This document shows, piece after piece, positions 8,829-17,805 of a DNA stretch of 64,000 nucleotides. A model generated the notes under the pieces. The model had not been told where the DNA came from. It ran no database searches and was given only the letters and a program-made list of their open reading frames with translations. The stretch covers positions 252,179 to 316,178 of the forward strand of contig CALMBO010000028.1 in NCBI GenBank assembly GCA_937860055.1. Direction: 5' to 3'. The position numbers and the translations under genes are program-made. The stretch is from an uncultured Verrucomicrobiota bacterium (GTDB lineage Bacteria; Verrucomicrobiota; Kiritimatiellia; CAIQIC01; Lenti-01). How positions within the stretch are numbered: the stretch's first letter is position 1; the number at the start of each line of letters is the position of its first letter.

Positions 8829-8902
8829 TGGTTGCCCGACTAGGATTTGAACCTAGACAAACAGATCCAGAGTCTGTTGTGCTACCGTTACACCATCGGG
8901 CA
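8829..8902 (-). tRNA. tRNA-Gln (anticodon CUG)
   Basis: Cloverleaf on the minus strand: acceptor TGCCCGA/TCGGGCA, D arm with GTGTAACGGTAGCAC, anticodon arm ACAGA-CTCTGGA-TCTGT giving anticodon CTG, and T arm CTAGG-TTCAAAT-CCTAG. The 3' CCA is encoded (TGG at 8829-8831 on the plus strand), with discriminator A. Confidence 0.93.
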
Positions 8903-8995
8903 AAGCGGAACGAAACGCGAGAAAGGTACTTTTTTTGGAACCGAAGTCAAGCCTTGCCGCAAGAGGCGGCTAACCGGACCTTGGAATAAACGAGG

Positions 8996-11296
8996 ATGAG
9001 CGACTTCCAAAAAGACAATGTGGCGCTGATGTGCGACATCGGCGAACTGGTCGGTCTCTTCGATTTCGAGGCCGGCCTCGATGCCTTTTTGACGAAGGCG
9101 GTCTCCACCGTGGCCTGGCACATGCGGGCGGCGGTCTGCTCGATCTATCTCTATGAGGCCGAGACGCAGGAACTGGTCTTGCGGGCCAACCAGGGGCTGA
9201 ATCCCGCGCTGGTGGGACGCCTGAGGCTGAAGAACGGCGAGGGCATTGCCGGCATGACCCTGAAGGAGATGAGGCCGATCTGCGAAGCCAAGGCGACGGA
9301 CAATCCCTATTTCAAGCACATTCCCGGAAGCCAGGAAGAGCGGTTTGTTTCGTTCCTGGCGGTTCCCATCCTGCGCAAGATGAATCCGGTGGGGGTGATC
9401 GCGGTCCAGGACCCGCAGTGGAACTACTTCACCCCGAACGATATCCAAGCCCTCCAAGTCATCGCTTCCCAGCTGGCGGGCGTGATCGAGAACGCCCATT
9501 TGCTTCTTCGACTTCGCGGAAACGAGCCGGTTCCGCCTGTTGTTCCGCCCGAATCCTTCGGGGTGGAATTCGGTCCGGGGACCCATTGCGTGCGCGGGCA
9601 AGGCGCTTCCGACGGGATGGTGATGGGGCTTTCCACGCGCATCGGCCAATATCTCTCCGTCGATGAAAAGGTGGTGGGAGGTTGTCCGATCGGCTTGACG
9701 GAGGCGGATTTCGACCGGGCCCTGGCCACGACCGAACGGCAGCTGCTGGATCTCCAGCGCCGCTTGGAGGACAAGATCCACGATGCGGCGTCGATGATTT
9801 TCGGCGCGCATGTGCTGATGTTGAAGGACGAGGCGTTTTCCGGGGAAATCCGCTCCCAGATCCGCGAGGGCAAGAACCCCTGGGAAGCCATTTTGAACGA
9901 AGTCCGCCACTATGCGGACCTCTTTGCCCACAGTCCGAATCCCTCCCTGCGGGAAAAGGTGCTCGATGTGGAGGATCTGGGGCATCGCCTCCTGCATAAC
10001 CTGTCCGCGCCGGCCCTGGAAAGCACCGGGCCGGACTACACGGGGCAAATCATCATCGCGAAAGAGCTGCTTCCGTCGGACATCCTGAAGCTGTCGGCGG
10101 AAGGCGCGGCGGGCCTGGTGCTGCTGGGGGGCGGGCAGCATTCCCATGTGGCGATCCTGGCGAAGGCGCTCCAGATTCCGCTGGTGATCGTTTCGGACCA
10201 GCGGCTGCTCCATCTGCCGGAAAAGACGCCCCTGCTGCTGGATGCCAAGGAAGGCCAGGTCGTGATCCGGCCGGGCCACGAGGCGATCCAGACGATGAAG
10301 GATATCATCCGGTCCCTGGCCGATTCGGAACGGATGGCCGACCAGGTCAAGACCGAGACCCGGACCAGGGATGGAACGGAAATCCAGTTGCTGGCGAACC
10401 TCAACCTGGTGAGCGAGCTGGATGTGGCCCTGCGCGTGAAAGCCAGGGGCATCGGATTGTACCGGACGGAATTCCCCTTCATCGTGCGCAGCACCTTTCC
10501 GACGGAAGAAGAGCAGTACCAGGTCTACAAACGGGTGCTGGAGCGGATGCAGGGATCGCCCGTCGTGTTCCGCACGCTGGACATCGGCGGCGACAAGGTC
10601 CTGTCCTACTTCCAGGTCGGGCAGGAGAGCAATCCCTTCCTGGGGCTGCGGGCGCTGCGTTTTTCGCTGAAGAATCCGGAGATATTCAAGCAGCAGCTGC
10701 GGGCGCTGCTGCGGGCCGCCCACGGAAATCCGCAGGCGAAGATCATGTTCCCGATGGTGGCCTCGCTGGATGAATTCCTGGAGGCGCGGATCCTGGTCCG
10801 CGTGTGCCAGCAGGAGCTGGAGCGGGAGGGGATTCCCAACCGGATGCCCGAACTGGGCATGATGATCGAGCTGCCGTCGGCCGTCGCGATGATCGACGAA
10901 CTGGCGGCGACGGCGGATTTCCTGAGCATTGGAAGCAACGATCTGATCCAGTACCTGCTGGCCGTGGACCGCACGAACGACGACATGGCCTCCTGGTTTG
11001 CGCCGCACCATCCCGCCGTGCTCCGCGCGCTGAATTTCATCGTGAAGGCGGCGGAAAATGCCGGGAAGGCCGTCTCCCTCTGCGGCAACCTGGGTTCGGA
11101 TCTCCGGATGCTGCCCTTCCTGCTGGGAATCGGGCTCCGTTCCTTCAGCCTGGATTCGATGGAAATTCCCGTCGTGCAGCGCCGGATCGGGCAGATCGAC
11201 CTCGAACTGGCCAGGACGCAGGCGAAGAAAATGCTTTCGCTGGGCCGCATCGAGGAAGTGGATGGATTCCTGAAGATCATCAACGCGGCGGGATAA
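8996..11296 (+). CDS. ptsP: PtsP: GAF-domain phosphoenolpyruvate-protein phosphotransferase (EI-Ntr type)
   Basis: 766 aa. Residues about 15-170 are a GAF sensor domain (FLAVPILRKMNPVGVIAVQD). The rest is enzyme I: N-terminal domain beginning VRGQGASDGMVMG, the phospho-histidine region GGGQHSHVAILAKAL with the SHVAI histidine at about residue 384, and the PEP-binding barrel (GIGLYRTEFPFI, TLDIGGDKVLSYF, DFLSIGSNDLIQYLLAVDR, CGNLGSD). Transfers phosphate from PEP to an HPr-like protein in the nitrogen-type phosphotransferase chain, a signalling rather than sugar-uptake system. No NPr or EIIA gene is in the window. GAGG lies directly before ATG, an unusually short spacing. Confidence 0.95.
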   Translation: MSDFQKDNVALMCDIGELVGLFDFEAGLDAFLTKAVSTVAWHMRAAVCSIYLYEAETQELVLRANQGLNPALVGRLRLKNGEGIAGMTLKEMRPICEAKATDNPYFKHIPGSQEERFVSFLAVPILRKMNPVGVIAVQDPQWNYFTPNDIQALQVIASQLAGVIENAHLLLRLRGNEPVPPVVPPESFGVEFGPGTHCVRGQGASDGMVMGLSTRIGQYLSVDEKVVGGCPIGLTEADFDRALATTERQLLDLQRRLEDKIHDAASMIFGAHVLMLKDEAFSGEIRSQIREGKNPWEAILNEVRHYADLFAHSPNPSLREKVLDVEDLGHRLLHNLSAPALESTGPDYTGQIIIAKELLPSDILKLSAEGAAGLVLLGGGQHSHVAILAKALQIPLVIVSDQRLLHLPEKTPLLLDAKEGQVVIRPGHEAIQTMKDIIRSLADSERMADQVKTETRTRDGTEIQLLANLNLVSELDVALRVKARGIGLYRTEFPFIVRSTFPTEEEQYQVYKRVLERMQGSPVVFRTLDIGGDKVLSYFQVGQESNPFLGLRALRFSLKNPEIFKQQLRALLRAAHGNPQAKIMFPMVASLDEFLEARILVRVCQQELEREGIPNRMPELGMMIELPSAVAMIDELAATADFLSIGSNDLIQYLLAVDRTNDDMASWFAPHHPAVLRALNFIVKAAENAGKAVSLCGNLGSDLRMLPFLLGIGLRSFSLDSMEIPVVQRRIGQIDLELARTQAKKMLSLGRIEEVDGFLKIINAAG

Positions 11297-11302
11297 GGGG
11301 CC

Positions 11303-11836
11303 GTGGATACGCTGCTCCATGGGGTCGTCGGCGCGTCCTTGTGCAGCCGGACGGGGTTGGCCGGAGGCCGGCGGGGTCCCGTCGACGCCCGGGGCCGGCG
11401 GCAATTTTCCGATTGGACGCTGTGGGCGGCGTTCTTCTTTGGAATCTTCCCCGATCTGGCTTCACTGGGGATCCATTTCATGATGGATTTCTTCTCGGGC
11501 AACGGCGTGCGGTGGCACGGCATCCCCGGGTTTATCTTCTTCCTCTACGACGTTACCCACAGCCTCCTGGGCATTGCCGTGTGCTACCTCCTGCTGGTCG
11601 GGTGGAAGCGCGCGCTGTGGCTTCCGGCGCTGGCGTGGCCGATCCATGTGCTGACGGACGTGCCGACGCACGGCGACGGCCGGTTCATCACCCCGCTCCT
11701 GTGGCCGTTTTCCGACTGGGGTTTCGCGGGATGGAGCTGGTGGCTTCATCCGTGGGTGTTCTATGGCGGCTGGATCGCCGCGGGGATGCTGTGGGGAACG
11801 ACCATCGTCCTGCGTCTAACGTGGAGAAAACCATGA
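11303..11836 (+). CDS. YdjM-like membrane-bound metal-dependent hydrolase
   Basis: 177 aa from GTG 11303 with AAGGGG just upstream. Four to five hydrophobic segments with embedded His/Asp residues typical of the YdjM/DUF457 inner-membrane hydrolases: LLHGVVGA near the N-terminus, GIFPDLAS, YDVTHSLLG, WPIHVLTDVPTHGDGRF. The H/D pattern implies a metal site, but the reaction is not known for most members. Follows ptsP by 6 bases and overlaps the nitroreductase start by four (ATGA), so the three genes are one operon. Confidence 0.75.
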   Translation: MDTLLHGVVGASLCSRTGLAGGRRGPVDARGRRQFSDWTLWAAFFFGIFPDLASLGIHFMMDFFSGNGVRWHGIPGFIFFLYDVTHSLLGIAVCYLLLVGWKRALWLPALAWPIHVLTDVPTHGDGRFITPLLWPFSDWGFAGWSWWLHPWVFYGGWIAAGMLWGTTIVLRLTWRKP

Positions 11837-12375
11837 ACTTCCTGGAACTGGTGAACCGGAGGCAAAGCGCGCGGAAATACGTGCCGGGGCGGCGGATTCC
11901 GCGGGAAACGCTGGATCGATGCCTCGAGGCGGCCCGGCTGGCGCCTTCGGCCTGCAATTCCCAGCCATGGTCGTTCGTGGTGGTGGACGAGCCGGCCCAT
12001 GTGCGCGCGTTGGCGGAAGAGGCCTGCGGGCACGCGCCCTACCGCATGAACCATTTCGCGCTGGACGCCTCGGCGATCGTCGCCGTGGTGACGGAGAAGA
12101 TGAAGCTGGCGGCGCGTCTCGGCGCGCAGTTCCGCGGCGTGCAATACAGCCTGGTGGACATCGGCATCGCATGCGAGCATCTCGTCCTGCAGGCGGCGGA
12201 GGACGGGATCGCCAGCTGCTGGATCGGGTGGTTCGACGAAGGGGCGGTGAAGCGCCGGCTGGGGATTCCGCGCGGCAGGAAGGTGGACATGCTGATCTGC
12301 CTGGGCCATGCCGCGGATGAAACCCTCCGCCCCAAGAACCGGAAACCGCTGGACGAAATCCGGCGGTACGTCTGA
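11833..12375 (+). CDS. Nitroreductase-family FMN oxidoreductase
   Basis: 180 aa, the length of small nitroreductase-fold enzymes. Start ATG 11833 overlaps the previous stop. Family marks: NRRQSARKYVPGRRIPRETL at the N-terminus (FMN phosphate contact Arg-Arg-Ser), AARLAPSACNSQPWSFVVVD, DIGIACEHLVLQAAEDGIAS, then CWIGWFDEGAVKRRLGIP and a C-terminal ICLGHA. Such enzymes form homodimers with FMN and reduce nitro, quinone or other electrophilic groups with NAD(P)H. Natural substrate unknown. Converges on gph 40 bp downstream. Confidence 0.9.
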   Translation: MNFLELVNRRQSARKYVPGRRIPRETLDRCLEAARLAPSACNSQPWSFVVVDEPAHVRALAEEACGHAPYRMNHFALDASAIVAVVTEKMKLAARLGAQFRGVQYSLVDIGIACEHLVLQAAEDGIASCWIGWFDEGAVKRRLGIPRGRKVDMLICLGHAADETLRPKNRKPLDEIRRYV

Positions 12376-12392
12376 AACAGGCCGTTGAGAGG

Positions 12393-12411
12393 CCGCCGGC
12401 CCTCGCGGCGG
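12393..12411. terminator. Hairpin between convergent genes
   Basis: CCGCCG stem with CGGCGG across a 7-nt loop, in the 40-bp gap between nitroreductase (plus) and gph (minus). Probably a shared bidirectional terminator; no U-run. Confidence 0.4.
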
Positions 12412-12415
12412 GGGA

Positions 12416-13060
12416 TCAAGAATCCGGGAGGAAACGGGCGGCGAAGGCGGCGAAATCGGGGAAGACGAGATCGGGTTTTTCGGCGCCGGGATTTCCAATG
12501 CCGTTTTCGAGGTAGATGGACCGGACACCGGCGCGGCGGGCGGCTTCCAGATCGGTGTGGTGGTCGCCGACCATCCAGGAGTTTCCGGGGGCGTGTCCCG
12601 TGCGGCGCATGGCCTCTTGCAGGGGCAGCGGAGACGGCTTGAGTTCCGCGGTGTCGCCGCCGCCGAGGAGGACGGCGAAGAGCGGCGTCCAGCCGAAGTG
12701 GTCGAAGAGGCGGCGCGCATGGGGGCCGGGCTTGTTGGTGACGAGGACGAGGTCGTGGCCGGCGGCGTGGAGGGCGCGGAGGCCTTCATCGACGCCGGGG
12801 TAGGCGGTGGTGCGATCGGTGAGATGTTCGGCGTAGGCGGCGGAGATTTCGCGGGCGGCGAGGTCGGGATCGATGGGTGCGCCTTCGAGTGCGCGGACGG
12901 CCAGGATCCGGATGCCATCGCCGACGTAGGAGGATACGGTTTCCAGGGAAAGCGGGGGAAGGCGGTGGAGGGCCCGCATGCGGTTCGTGGCGGCGGCAAG
13001 GTCGGCGCGCGAGTCGATGAGCGTGCCGTCGAGATCGAAGAGGAAAAGCTGGGCCTTCAT
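12416..13060 (-). CDS. gph: Phosphoglycolate phosphatase-like HAD hydrolase
   Basis: 214 aa. HAD motif I FLFDLDGTLIDSRADLA at residues 5-21 (nucleophile Asp and acid/base Asp), motif II VTNKPG, motif III with ELKPSPLPLQEA, motif IV WMVGDHHTDLEAARRAG. C1-type cap (helical insert after motif I, SYVGDG) as in Gph/PhnX. Likely removes phosphate from 2-phosphoglycolate formed during DNA repair, though substrate range in this family is broad. Start ATG 13060 overlaps the upstream membrane-protein gene by four bases. Confidence 0.85.
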   Translation of the reverse strand: MKAQLFLFDLDGTLIDSRADLAAATNRMRALHRLPPLSLETVSSYVGDGIRILAVRALEGAPIDPDLAAREISAAYAEHLTDRTTAYPGVDEGLRALHAAGHDLVLVTNKPGPHARRLFDHFGWTPLFAVLLGGGDTAELKPSPLPLQEAMRRTGHAPGNSWMVGDHHTDLEAARRAGVRSIYLENGIGNPGAEKPDLVFPDFAAFAARFLPDS

Positions 13061-13527
13061 GGCGAGGGCTCCTGCGCGGGGCGGAAGTAAAAGCGCAGGG
13101 CGGCCGGCAGCTGCGGGAGGACGAAGACGAGGCCGCCGGCCATGCCCATGCATTGGTCGAGGAGGGTGTCCCCGAGATCGCCCATCTGGCAATTGGTGCC
13201 GAAAAAGCGGTCGGCGATCCACTCGGCGAATTCCCAGAACAGGGCGGCGGTGCAGGTGCCGGCGAAGAGGAGCAGGAGGCGCAGGAGCGGATCGGGATCG
13301 CGGACAAGGCGGCGGGCGGCAAAGGCGTCCAGGGCGCCGGCGGCGAAAAAGGCGATGGCGAAGCCGCCGAGGAAATGGAGGGGGATGTCAATGGCGGGCC
13401 AGCGGCGATAGGCGTCGATGGCATGGGCGCAGAATTCGTGGGTGGCGAAGACCGCCAGGGGGAACCAGGCGCGGCGCCGGAGCGCGGCGCCGGTGGTGGC
13501 GAGGGTTGTCCGCAGGGTCGGATTCAT
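13057..13527 (-). CDS. Integral membrane protein, YjdF/DUF2238-like
   Basis: 156 aa with four hydrophobic segments. Conserved-looking polar patches inside or between helices: DIPLHFLGGFAIAFF, ALFWEFAEWIADRFFG, QMGDLGDTLLDQCMGMAGGL, resembling the YjdF/DUF2238 family (WEhhEh and D-T--D motifs). Function unknown. Coupled to gph by an ATGA overlap. A twin TTTTCCA hairpin repeat lies just upstream, separating it from the lipid genes. Confidence 0.65.
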   Translation of the reverse strand: MNPTLRTTLATTGAALRRRAWFPLAVFATHEFCAHAIDAYRRWPAIDIPLHFLGGFAIAFFAAGALDAFAARRLVRDPDPLLRLLLLFAGTCTAALFWEFAEWIADRFFGTNCQMGDLGDTLLDQCMGMAGGLVFVLPQLPAALRFYFRPAQEPSP

Positions 13528-13542
13528 GGGCGGATTCTAGCG

Positions 13543-13584
13543 TTTTCCATGGCGTGGAAAACTTTTTTCCACGGCGTGGAAAAA
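13543..13584. repeat. Twin TTTTCCA-N5-TGGAAAA hairpins
   Basis: Two hairpins, 13543-13561 (loop TGGCG) and 13564-13584 (loop CGGCG), in the 98-bp gap between two minus-strand genes. Likely ends the lipA-GT28-acyltransferase transcript. Confidence 0.85.
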
Positions 13585-13625
13585 CGGGACGGGAGGCGCC
13601 TGCGCCGCTGCGGGAAAAAGGGGGA

Positions 13626-14528
13626 TCAGCGGATGTCGATGGCGGTGTCGGGCAGGGGGCGGTGGTCTTCCAGTTCGTTCGGCCAGAAGGGGTCGAAGAT
13701 GAACCACTGGCAGGGATCGCGCGCGATGGTTTCCTCCATGATGGCGACGATCTTCTCCTGGATGACTTCCTCGCTGCCGGCGGCGGCGGGATCGATGGGA
13801 GGATGGATGCGGAGGATGAAGGTGTCGTCGGGGGCTCGGGTGGCGAAGCCGAGGTAGACGGGGAGGCCGGTGCGGTGGGCGAACCAGGCGGCGCCGCGGG
13901 GGAGGGAGGTTTCGCGGCCGAAGAACTTCCAGGGGCGGCCGTTGCCGGTGAAGTCGCGGTCGCCGACGAGGGCGACGACTTCGCCGCGCCGGAGGGCCTT
14001 CATGATGCCGGCGCCGGCATGGGCGAGGGGGATGACCTTCATGCCGCGCTGCTTGCGGAAGAAGTGGAAGATGCGTTCGAGGGAGGGCGAAGGGACGGGG
14101 CGGACGACGGCGTTGATGGGGATGCCCATCGAGGCGATGAAGGCGCCGCCGAGCTCCCAGTTTCCATAGTGGGCGGTGAGCATGAGGGCGCCGCGCTTCG
14201 AGTCGCGGATGGCTTCGAGATGCTCGAGGCCCTGGATGCTGACGCTTTCGCGCACGCCTTCGGGGGTGAGCTTGCGGAAGCGGATGAAGTCGGCGAGGTA
14301 TTTGCCGAAATACTGGAAGGTCTTGCGGGCGCAGCCATCGAGGATGCAGCGGGAGGGGAGGATGCCCTGGTGCTCGAAGATGATGCGGATGTGCTCGCGG
14401 ACGGCGGCGTGTCCGCGGCGGTTCAGGAAGTAGAAGAGGTCGCAGATGCGCAGGCCGAGCCAGTAGGCGACCTTGAGCGGGAGGAGGCGCACGACGAGGG
14501 CGACGAGGCGATAGAACCCGTAGATCAT
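13626..14528 (-). CDS. LpxL/HtrB-like lysophospholipid or lipid A acyltransferase
   Basis: 300 aa. N-terminal membrane-associated helix (YGFYRLVALVVRLLPLKVAY), then the HX4(D/E) acyltransferase block as LTAHYGNWELGG, NAVVRPVPSP, and a GDRDFTGNGR segment matching LpxL/LpxM-family late acyltransferases, which add secondary acyl chains to lipid A at the inner membrane. Overlaps the GT28 gene by four bases, so acyl transfer and glycosylation of a lipid may be coupled. With lpxA elsewhere in the window an LPS role is reasonable; exact acceptor unknown. Confidence 0.88.
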   Translation of the reverse strand: MIYGFYRLVALVVRLLPLKVAYWLGLRICDLFYFLNRRGHAAVREHIRIIFEHQGILPSRCILDGCARKTFQYFGKYLADFIRFRKLTPEGVRESVSIQGLEHLEAIRDSKRGALMLTAHYGNWELGGAFIASMGIPINAVVRPVPSPSLERIFHFFRKQRGMKVIPLAHAGAGIMKALRRGEVVALVGDRDFTGNGRPWKFFGRETSLPRGAAWFAHRTGLPVYLGFATRAPDDTFILRIHPPIDPAAAGSEEVIQEKIVAIMEETIARDPCQWFIFDPFWPNELEDHRPLPDTAIDIR

Positions 14529-15661
14529 CCGGCGGCCTCCTCCGGCGGCAGGTGGGCGAGGACGGCGGTGGCGATGTCGCGGGCGGCGTCGGGCTTGCCG
14601 ATGGAGCGGGCGCGCCCGGCCATCATGTCGAGCAGGGAGGTGTTGCTGAGCAGGGAAGAGACGACGGCCGGCAGGTCGCGGTCGCGGTCGAGATGGATGG
14701 CGGCGCCGTGCCGGACGAGCATTTCGGTGTTGCCCCGTTCCTGGCCGGGGAGCGGGCGGATGATCAGCATCGGCGTGCCGGAGGCCATGGCCTCGGCGGA
14801 GGTCAGGCCGCCGGGCTTGCCGATGAGGAGGCTGGCGCGCCGCATGATGGCCATGGCGTCCTTGACATAGCCGCGGATCCGGATGGGATGATGGAACTTG
14901 TGGCGCGCGGCGAGAAGCTGCCTGCGCAGGCGGCGGTTGGTGCCGGTGACGACATCGATGGTGAAGTCGGCGGCGGCGCGGTCGAGATGGCGGATGGTGG
15001 CGAAGCGCGCGCCGAGGCCGCGGGATCCGCCCATGACGAGGATGCGGCGCCCGTTGGTGCGGGAGATGGTCTTGCCGCGGGCGGCGAGGACATCGGCCTG
15101 GATGGGGATGCCGAACGTGTGGATGCGATCGCCGGGCGTGCCGAGGATCATGAGGCGCTGCACGGCGGTTTCGGTGGGGACGACGTAGCGGATGTGCTCG
15201 TCGGGCGGGACGTGCCAGAAGCGGTGGGGGAGGAAATCGGTGACGACGCCCCAGAGGGGGATCGGCTTGCCCTGCCGGCGGGCGTAGGCGGAGAGGACGG
15301 AGAAGGGATGCGCCTGCGTGCAGACGATGGCATCGGGCTGGAAGGCGTCCATCAGGATGCGGAGCTTGAGGCTGTTGCCGCGCTGGACGAGGGGACGGAT
15401 CCAGCGGGTGAGCCAGTCGAACCAGAAGTTGTCGTAGAGCGCCTCCCACAGTTCCGGCGTGCGGCGGATCGTGGACATGTAGACATACTGGACAATGGCG
15501 CTCCAGGTCGGGTGCGTCGTTTCGAGCAGGTCGAGGCACCGGGTTTCCGCGAGGGGGTTCAGTTTCTTGATCTGGGCCTCGATGGCGCGTGCGGCGGCAT
15601 GGTGGCCGCTGTTGCGGACGAGGTAGCAGATCAGGATGCGGGGGGGCGGCCGGGGGGTCAT
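14525..15661 (-). CDS. GT28 glycosyltransferase, MGDG-synthase/UgtP-like
   Basis: 378 aa. N-terminal ILICYLVRNSGHHAAARAI resembles the MGDG synthase N domain (glycine/His lipid-acceptor region), with VVTDFLPHRFWH in the middle and a C-terminal nucleotide-sugar site ILVMGGSRGLG plus GKPGGLTSAEAMASGTPMLI (the GT-B donor-binding signature). Enzymes of this type put galactose or glucose on diacylglycerol at the inner leaflet. Sits between lipA and an acyltransferase with 4-bp overlaps on both sides, so a membrane-lipid role fits. Sugar and acceptor not determinable here. Confidence 0.85.
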   Translation of the reverse strand: MTPRPPPRILICYLVRNSGHHAAARAIEAQIKKLNPLAETRCLDLLETTHPTWSAIVQYVYMSTIRRTPELWEALYDNFWFDWLTRWIRPLVQRGNSLKLRILMDAFQPDAIVCTQAHPFSVLSAYARRQGKPIPLWGVVTDFLPHRFWHVPPDEHIRYVVPTETAVQRLMILGTPGDRIHTFGIPIQADVLAARGKTISRTNGRRILVMGGSRGLGARFATIRHLDRAAADFTIDVVTGTNRRLRRQLLAARHKFHHPIRIRGYVKDAMAIMRRASLLIGKPGGLTSAEAMASGTPMLIIRPLPGQERGNTEMLVRHGAAIHLDRDRDLPAVVSSLLSNTSLLDMMAGRARSIGKPDAARDIATAVLAHLPPEEAAG

Positions 15662-16518
15662 GGGGCGCCTCCGCCGGCCATGAGTTCTTCGGCGTGGTAG
15701 GAGGAGCGAACCTGAGGGGCGGAGGCGACGGAAGCGAACCCGAGCGCGAGGGCTCCGTCGCGCCAGCGGCCGAATTCGGCGGGCGGCACGAAGCGCGCGA
15801 CGGGATGGTGCGCGGCGGAAGGCGCGAGATACTGGCCCAGGGTGAGGAGCGAGACGCCCGCCGCGCGCAGGTCGCGGAGGGCGGCGGACACCTCGGGTTC
15901 CGTTTCGCCCATGCCGAGCATGAGGCCGGACTTGGCGCGGGCCCCGGCGCCGGCGGCATGGCGCAGGACGGAAAGCGAACGGCGGTAATCCGCCTGCGGC
16001 CGGACGGAGGGCTGGAGGCGCTCCACGGTTTCGAGGTTGTGGTTCAGGATGTCGGGCTTCGCCGCAAGCACGAGATCGAGGGCTTCGCTGTCGCCTTGGA
16101 AATCGGGGATGAGCACCTCGACGGTGGCGCCGGGGAGCCGTGCGCGGATTTCGCGGATGGCCGAGGCGAAGTGGGCGGCCCCGCCGTCGGGCAGATCATC
16201 GCGCGTGACGGAGGTCACGACGACATGGCGGAGGCCCATCGCGGCGGCGGCCTCGGCGAGGCGCGCGGGTTCGCCGGGATCGGGGGGCGCCGGATGGGCG
16301 TCGTGGGGGATGGCGCAGAAGCGGCAATCGCGCGTGCAGGCATCGCCGAGGATGAGGAAGGCGGCGGCGGAATCATGCCAGCAGGCGGAGCGGTTGGGGC
16401 ATTTCGCGCCTTCGCAGACGGTATGCAGGCCGAGGCGCCCGAGCAACCGCTTCACGCGGCCCCCTTCCGCGCCGGGCGGAAGGGGAACGCGGAACCAGTT
16501 GGGCAGTCGCTGCCGCAT
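15658..16518 (-). CDS. lipA: Lipoyl synthase
   Basis: 286 aa radical-SAM enzyme that inserts two sulfurs into octanoyl chains on lipoyl domains. Both iron-sulfur motifs are visible: the LipA-specific auxiliary CEGAKCPNRSACW (CX4CX5C) near residues 36-48 and the radical-SAM CTRDCRFC (CX3CX2C) near 61-68. Also VVTSVTRDDLPDGGAAHF, ILNHNLETV, KSGLMLGMGE. Start ATG 16518 sits 8 bases below the DUF1015 stop. lipB is not in the window. Confidence 0.96.
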   Translation of the reverse strand: MRQRLPNWFRVPLPPGAEGGRVKRLLGRLGLHTVCEGAKCPNRSACWHDSAAAFLILGDACTRDCRFCAIPHDAHPAPPDPGEPARLAEAAAAMGLRHVVVTSVTRDDLPDGGAAHFASAIREIRARLPGATVEVLIPDFQGDSEALDLVLAAKPDILNHNLETVERLQPSVRPQADYRRSLSVLRHAAGAGARAKSGLMLGMGETEPEVSAALRDLRAAGVSLLTLGQYLAPSAAHHPVARFVPPAEFGRWRDGALALGFASVASAPQVRSSYHAEELMAGGGAP

Positions 16519-16526
16519 CCGGACCT

Positions 16527-17753
16527 CTAGTCGAGCTCGTGCGAAAGCAGGCCGGTGCGAAGCTTGGGTTCGAACCAGGTGCTTTTGGGCGGCATGATCT
16601 GGCCGGCGTCGGCGATGGCCATGAGCTGGTCGACGGTGGTCGGATACATCGAGAAGGCGACCGCGTAGCCCTTCTGGTCCACGAGGCGGACGAGTTCCTG
16701 CGGCCCGCGGATGCCGCCGATGAACTTGATGCGGTTGTTGGTGCGGGGATCGTCGATGCCCAGCAGAGGGTGGAGCACGCCGTTCTGGAGCGTGCTGACA
16801 TCGAGCTTGTCGACGGGATTGGACGATCTCACCTCGGGCCAGCTCAGGCCGTACCACTTCTTGCCCAGGTACATGCTGATGTTCCGCGGCGACTTCGGGC
16901 CGGGGTCGGCATTTTCCGTCACCGTGAAGATCGCGCGGATTTCCTTGAGGAAATCCTCGGGGGACAGGCCGTTGAGGTCCTTGACGGCGCGGTTGTAGGG
17001 CAGGATCTTCAGCTCGGAGGCCGGGAAGAGCACGGAGAGGAACCAGTTGTATTCCTCGTTGCCGTGGTGTTTCGGGTTGGCGGCGCGGCGTTCGGAACCG
17101 ACGCGCACGGCGGAGGCGCTGCGATGGTGGCCGTCGGCGATGTAGCTGACGGGGACCTTTTCGGCGAAGAGCTTTTCGATTTCGGCGGCGTTTTCGACGG
17201 GCCACACCTGGTGGCGCACCTGCAGCTCATCCACGAAATCGTAGATCGGGGCGGTGTTCTTCGGAACCGGCGCGAGCGCCTGCCGGATGGCGTCGACATC
17301 GCGGTAGGCGATGAAGACCGGGCCGATGTTCGCATTGATGGTGGCCGTGTGCTTCGTGCGGTCGTCTTCCTTGTCCTTGCGCGTGAATTCGTGCTTCTTG
17401 ATGACATCCTTGATGTAGTCGTCGATGTGGCAGCAGCAGACGAGGCCGGTCTGGGTGTGCGGGCCCATGGTCTGGGCGTAGAGGTACATCAGGGGGCGGT
17501 CTTCGGCGACCAGCCAGCCGTTTTTCTTGAAATTCGCGATGTTTTCGGCGGCCTTGGCGTAGACGGCGTCGGCGTAGAGGTTCGTGCCGGCGGGCAGATC
17601 GATTTCCGAGTGGTTGATGTGGAGGAAGGACATGGGATTGCCTTCGGCGAGCTGCGAAGCCTCGGCGGTGTCGATGGTGTCGTAGGGCGGCGCGGCGACC
17701 TTGGCGACGACGTCGGCTCGGGGGCGAAGGGCTTTGTAGGGATGGATGCGCAT
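16527..17753 (-). CDS. DUF1015 family protein
   Basis: 408 aa, matching DUF1015 throughout: IHPYKALRPRADVVAKVAAP near the start, SFLHINHSEIDLP, QTGLVCCCHIDDY, IKKHEFTRKDKEDDRTKH, GPVFIAYRD, YIADGHHRSASA, ending with IMPPKSTWFEPKLRTGLL. The family is related to ParB/SbnI-like kinase folds and is often found near serine metabolism genes, but its reaction is not settled. The start at 17753 has AGAGGT upstream and yields the canonical N-terminus. First gene of the lipA operon. Confidence 0.93.
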   Translation of the reverse strand: MRIHPYKALRPRADVVAKVAAPPYDTIDTAEASQLAEGNPMSFLHINHSEIDLPAGTNLYADAVYAKAAENIANFKKNGWLVAEDRPLMYLYAQTMGPHTQTGLVCCCHIDDYIKDVIKKHEFTRKDKEDDRTKHTATINANIGPVFIAYRDVDAIRQALAPVPKNTAPIYDFVDELQVRHQVWPVENAAEIEKLFAEKVPVSYIADGHHRSASAVRVGSERRAANPKHHGNEEYNWFLSVLFPASELKILPYNRAVKDLNGLSPEDFLKEIRAIFTVTENADPGPKSPRNISMYLGKKWYGLSWPEVRSSNPVDKLDVSTLQNGVLHPLLGIDDPRTNNRIKFIGGIRGPQELVRLVDQKGYAVAFSMYPTTVDQLMAIADAGQIMPPKSTWFEPKLRTGLLSHELD

Positions 17754-17805
17754 GGGGTACCTCTTTTTCCTGTTTGACCAATTCAATCTATAGACCGACA
17801 ATCCT

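Noticed and set aside
8888..11404. Long open frame (838 codons) antisense to ptsP
   Set aside because: It is Arg/His/Gln-rich shadow sequence caused by high GC; the plus strand encodes an unmistakable PtsP.
10804..11832. Extension of the nitroreductase frame back into ptsP
   Set aside because: Out-of-frame shadow; the real product starts at ATG 11833 with the NRRQSARKY motif.
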